Positions 63,165-64,000 of a stretch of 64,000 nucleotides of DNA are shown here, piece by piece. The stretch's first letter is position 1. The number at the start of each line of letters is the position of its first letter. Source of the DNA: Flavobacteriales bacterium. GTDB lineage: Bacteria; Bacteroidota; Bacteroidia; Flavobacteriales_D; Crocinitomicaceae. The notes under the pieces are model-generated. The model was not told the DNA's origin and searched no databases. It saw only the letters and a program-made list of their open reading frames with translations. Location: assembly GCA_947454525.1 (NCBI GenBank), contig CANGJM010000013.1, forward strand, positions 29,398 through 93,397. Direction: 5' to 3'. The translations under genes were made by a program, and so were the position numbers.

Positions 63165-63905
63165 TTAAATTACTTTAGCTTCATTGTGTAATAGAGCGAC
63201 AAGCTCATCCATGTTCGAAGGATCGATCATCTTCACGGAAGACTTCGCATTCGGCATGCTATATGTTGCATAGCTTGTCAAATCTTCTACTGCTTCAGCA
63301 GGAATAACGGTTAAAGGTTTCGTTCTAGCCGCCATGATTCCGCGCATGTTTGGAATGCGTTGTTCTGCCATTCCTTTAGCACAAGAGATTACTGCGGGAG
63401 TTTGAACTTCTACAACTTGAACACCTCCAACGATTTCACGTTCCAAGGTCAATTTCGTTCCGTTCGCATCTAATTTAGTTACCAAAGAAACAAATGGAAG
63501 GTCCATTGCTTCTGCAATCATTCCACCCACTTGAGAACCGTTGTAATTGATGGTTTCTTTTCCGGTCATCACTAAATCGAATCCTTTTGCTTTCGCGTAA
63601 GAAGAAATCTGCATGGCAACGAAATAGGCGTCTTTTGGATCTGCATCGATACGTACTGCTTCGTCCGCACCAATCGCTAACGCTTTACGGATAATGGCTT
63701 CATCTGTCGCTGTTCCAACAGTAACGATGGTTACATTTCCGCCAATCGTTTCTTTTAACTCAAGTGCACGAACAAGTGCATACCACTCATCGTAAGGATT
63801 AACAATAAATTGAACTCCATTTTCATCGAACTGCGTACTGTTGTTTGTAAACGCAATTTTAGAAGTGGTATCTGGAGCTTTACTGATGCAAACCAAAATA
63901 TTCAT
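63165..63905 (-). CDS. etfB: Electron transfer flavoprotein beta subunit
   Basis: EtfB is the partner of EtfA and carries AMP and the docking loop for dehydrogenases. The 246-residue protein shows the family N-terminus MNILVCISKAPDTTSKIAF. The central segment GADEAVRIDADPKDAYFVA and GKETINYNGSQVGGMIAEA match family motifs, and LVTKLDANGTKLTLEREIVG is near the docking loop. It is the first gene of the etfB-etfA operon. The pair indicates fatty-acid or amino-acid oxidation. Confidence 0.96.
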   Translation of the reverse strand: MNILVCISKAPDTTSKIAFTNNSTQFDENGVQFIVNPYDEWYALVRALELKETIGGNVTIVTVGTATDEAIIRKALAIGADEAVRIDADPKDAYFVAMQISSYAKAKGFDLVMTGKETINYNGSQVGGMIAEAMDLPFVSLVTKLDANGTKLTLEREIVGGVQVVEVQTPAVISCAKGMAEQRIPNMRGIMAARTKPLTVIPAEAVEDLTSYATYSMPNAKSSVKMIDPSNMDELVALLHNEAKVI

Positions 63906-63930
63906 GTTCTATATCTTTTAAAAAGTGATG

Positions 63931-63938
63931 CAAATTTA
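63931..63938 (-). promoter_or_regulatory. -7 element of the etfB-etfA operon
   Basis: TAAATTTG on the minus strand matches TAnnTTTG. A TTTG is found 15 bases further on, closer than usual. The transcript would start about 22 bases before etfB. Confidence 0.4.
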
Positions 63939-63944
63939 AGGAAA

Positions 63945-64000
63945 TTAATCTACCAAAACAGGACAATTTTCTCCTGGAAATAAATTTAATAATTCAATGC
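63945..64000 (-). CDS. Possible C-terminal end of an unknown upstream gene
   Basis: On the minus strand the last 56 bases are open and end in TAA at 63947-63945. They encode IELLNLFPGENCPVLVD. This could be the last 17 residues of a gene entering from beyond the window, but a random open frame of this length is not unlikely. No family can be named. Confidence 0.3.
   Translation of the reverse strand, partial: IELLNLFPGENCPVLVD

Overview
The window looks like chromosome from a member of the Bacteroidota, most likely class Flavobacteriia and possibly close to Fluviicola or other Crocinitomicaceae (genus-level placement is a guess). The evidence is a complete sprA gene for the type IX secretion system (T9SS) translocon, five secreted proteins with T9SS type A C-terminal sorting domains, a SusC-like TonB-dependent receptor with a carboxypeptidase-like N-terminal domain, the exbB-exbD-exbD-tonB arrangement, and promoters of the Bacteroidota type (TTTG, about 19 nt, TAnnTTTG) without clear Shine-Dalgarno sequences. 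No insertion sequence, prophage, CRISPR array or rRNA operon is visible. Most genes lie on the minus strand.

Layout. 1-2.8 kb: TonB energy transduction operon (tonB cut by the window edge). 3.0 kb: tRNA-Cys with its terminator. 3.1-8.6 kb: a tightly packed operon of a FadL-type outer membrane channel, an SGNH-fold lipoprotein that seems to lack its catalytic residues, a secreted esterase, and a secreted copper monooxygenase-like protein with a heme c site. 8.6-12.6 kb: ChaN-like protein, xseA, and a PhoR/PhoB-like two-component pair. 12.7-18.3 kb: a T9SS-exported protein and a TonB-dependent receptor, each with 11-nt-period direct repeats upstream that resemble PHO boxes. 18.5-27.8 kb: an OmpA protein with thrombospondin type 3 repeats, an unknown 722-residue protein, rnhB, two small exported proteins, 5-formyltetrahydrofolate cyclo-ligase, and a PpiD-like foldase. 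27.8-33.8 kb: a 1996-residue protein made of a beta-barrel, 17 Ig-like repeats and a Pro/Lys/Thr tail. 33.9-37.2 kb: a YD-repeat-like protein, glyS and a cyclase-family hydrolase. 37.2-42.0 kb: an intergenic region that may encode a structured RNA, then an ECF sigma factor operon carrying a small membrane protein, a Spy-like protein, MbnP, MbnH and a T9SS-exported YHYH protein. 42.0-52.7 kb: GNAT acetyltransferase, sprA, ruvA and maeB. 52.8-56.8 kb: the two 2-oxoglutarate dehydrogenase genes odhB and odhA. 57.1-64 kb: a T9SS-exported lysyl endopeptidase-like protease, an orphan response regulator, a nucleoside transporter, a bifunctional nuclease and etfA/etfB.

How it fits together. Much of the window concerns the cell envelope: energising outer membrane uptake (TonB/Exb), moving proteins across the outer membrane (SprA) and the cargo that uses it (five sorting-domain proteins). 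The rest is central metabolism (maeB, odhAB, etfAB), folate salvage and DNA maintenance (xseA, ruvA, rnhB). The parts most likely to hold undescribed biology are the ECF-sigma/MbnP-MbnH/YHYH operon (predicted copper handling), the barrel plus Ig-repeat giant protein, the PhoB-like circuit with its repeat-bearing promoters, and the orphan-terminator region at 37.2-37.5 kb.
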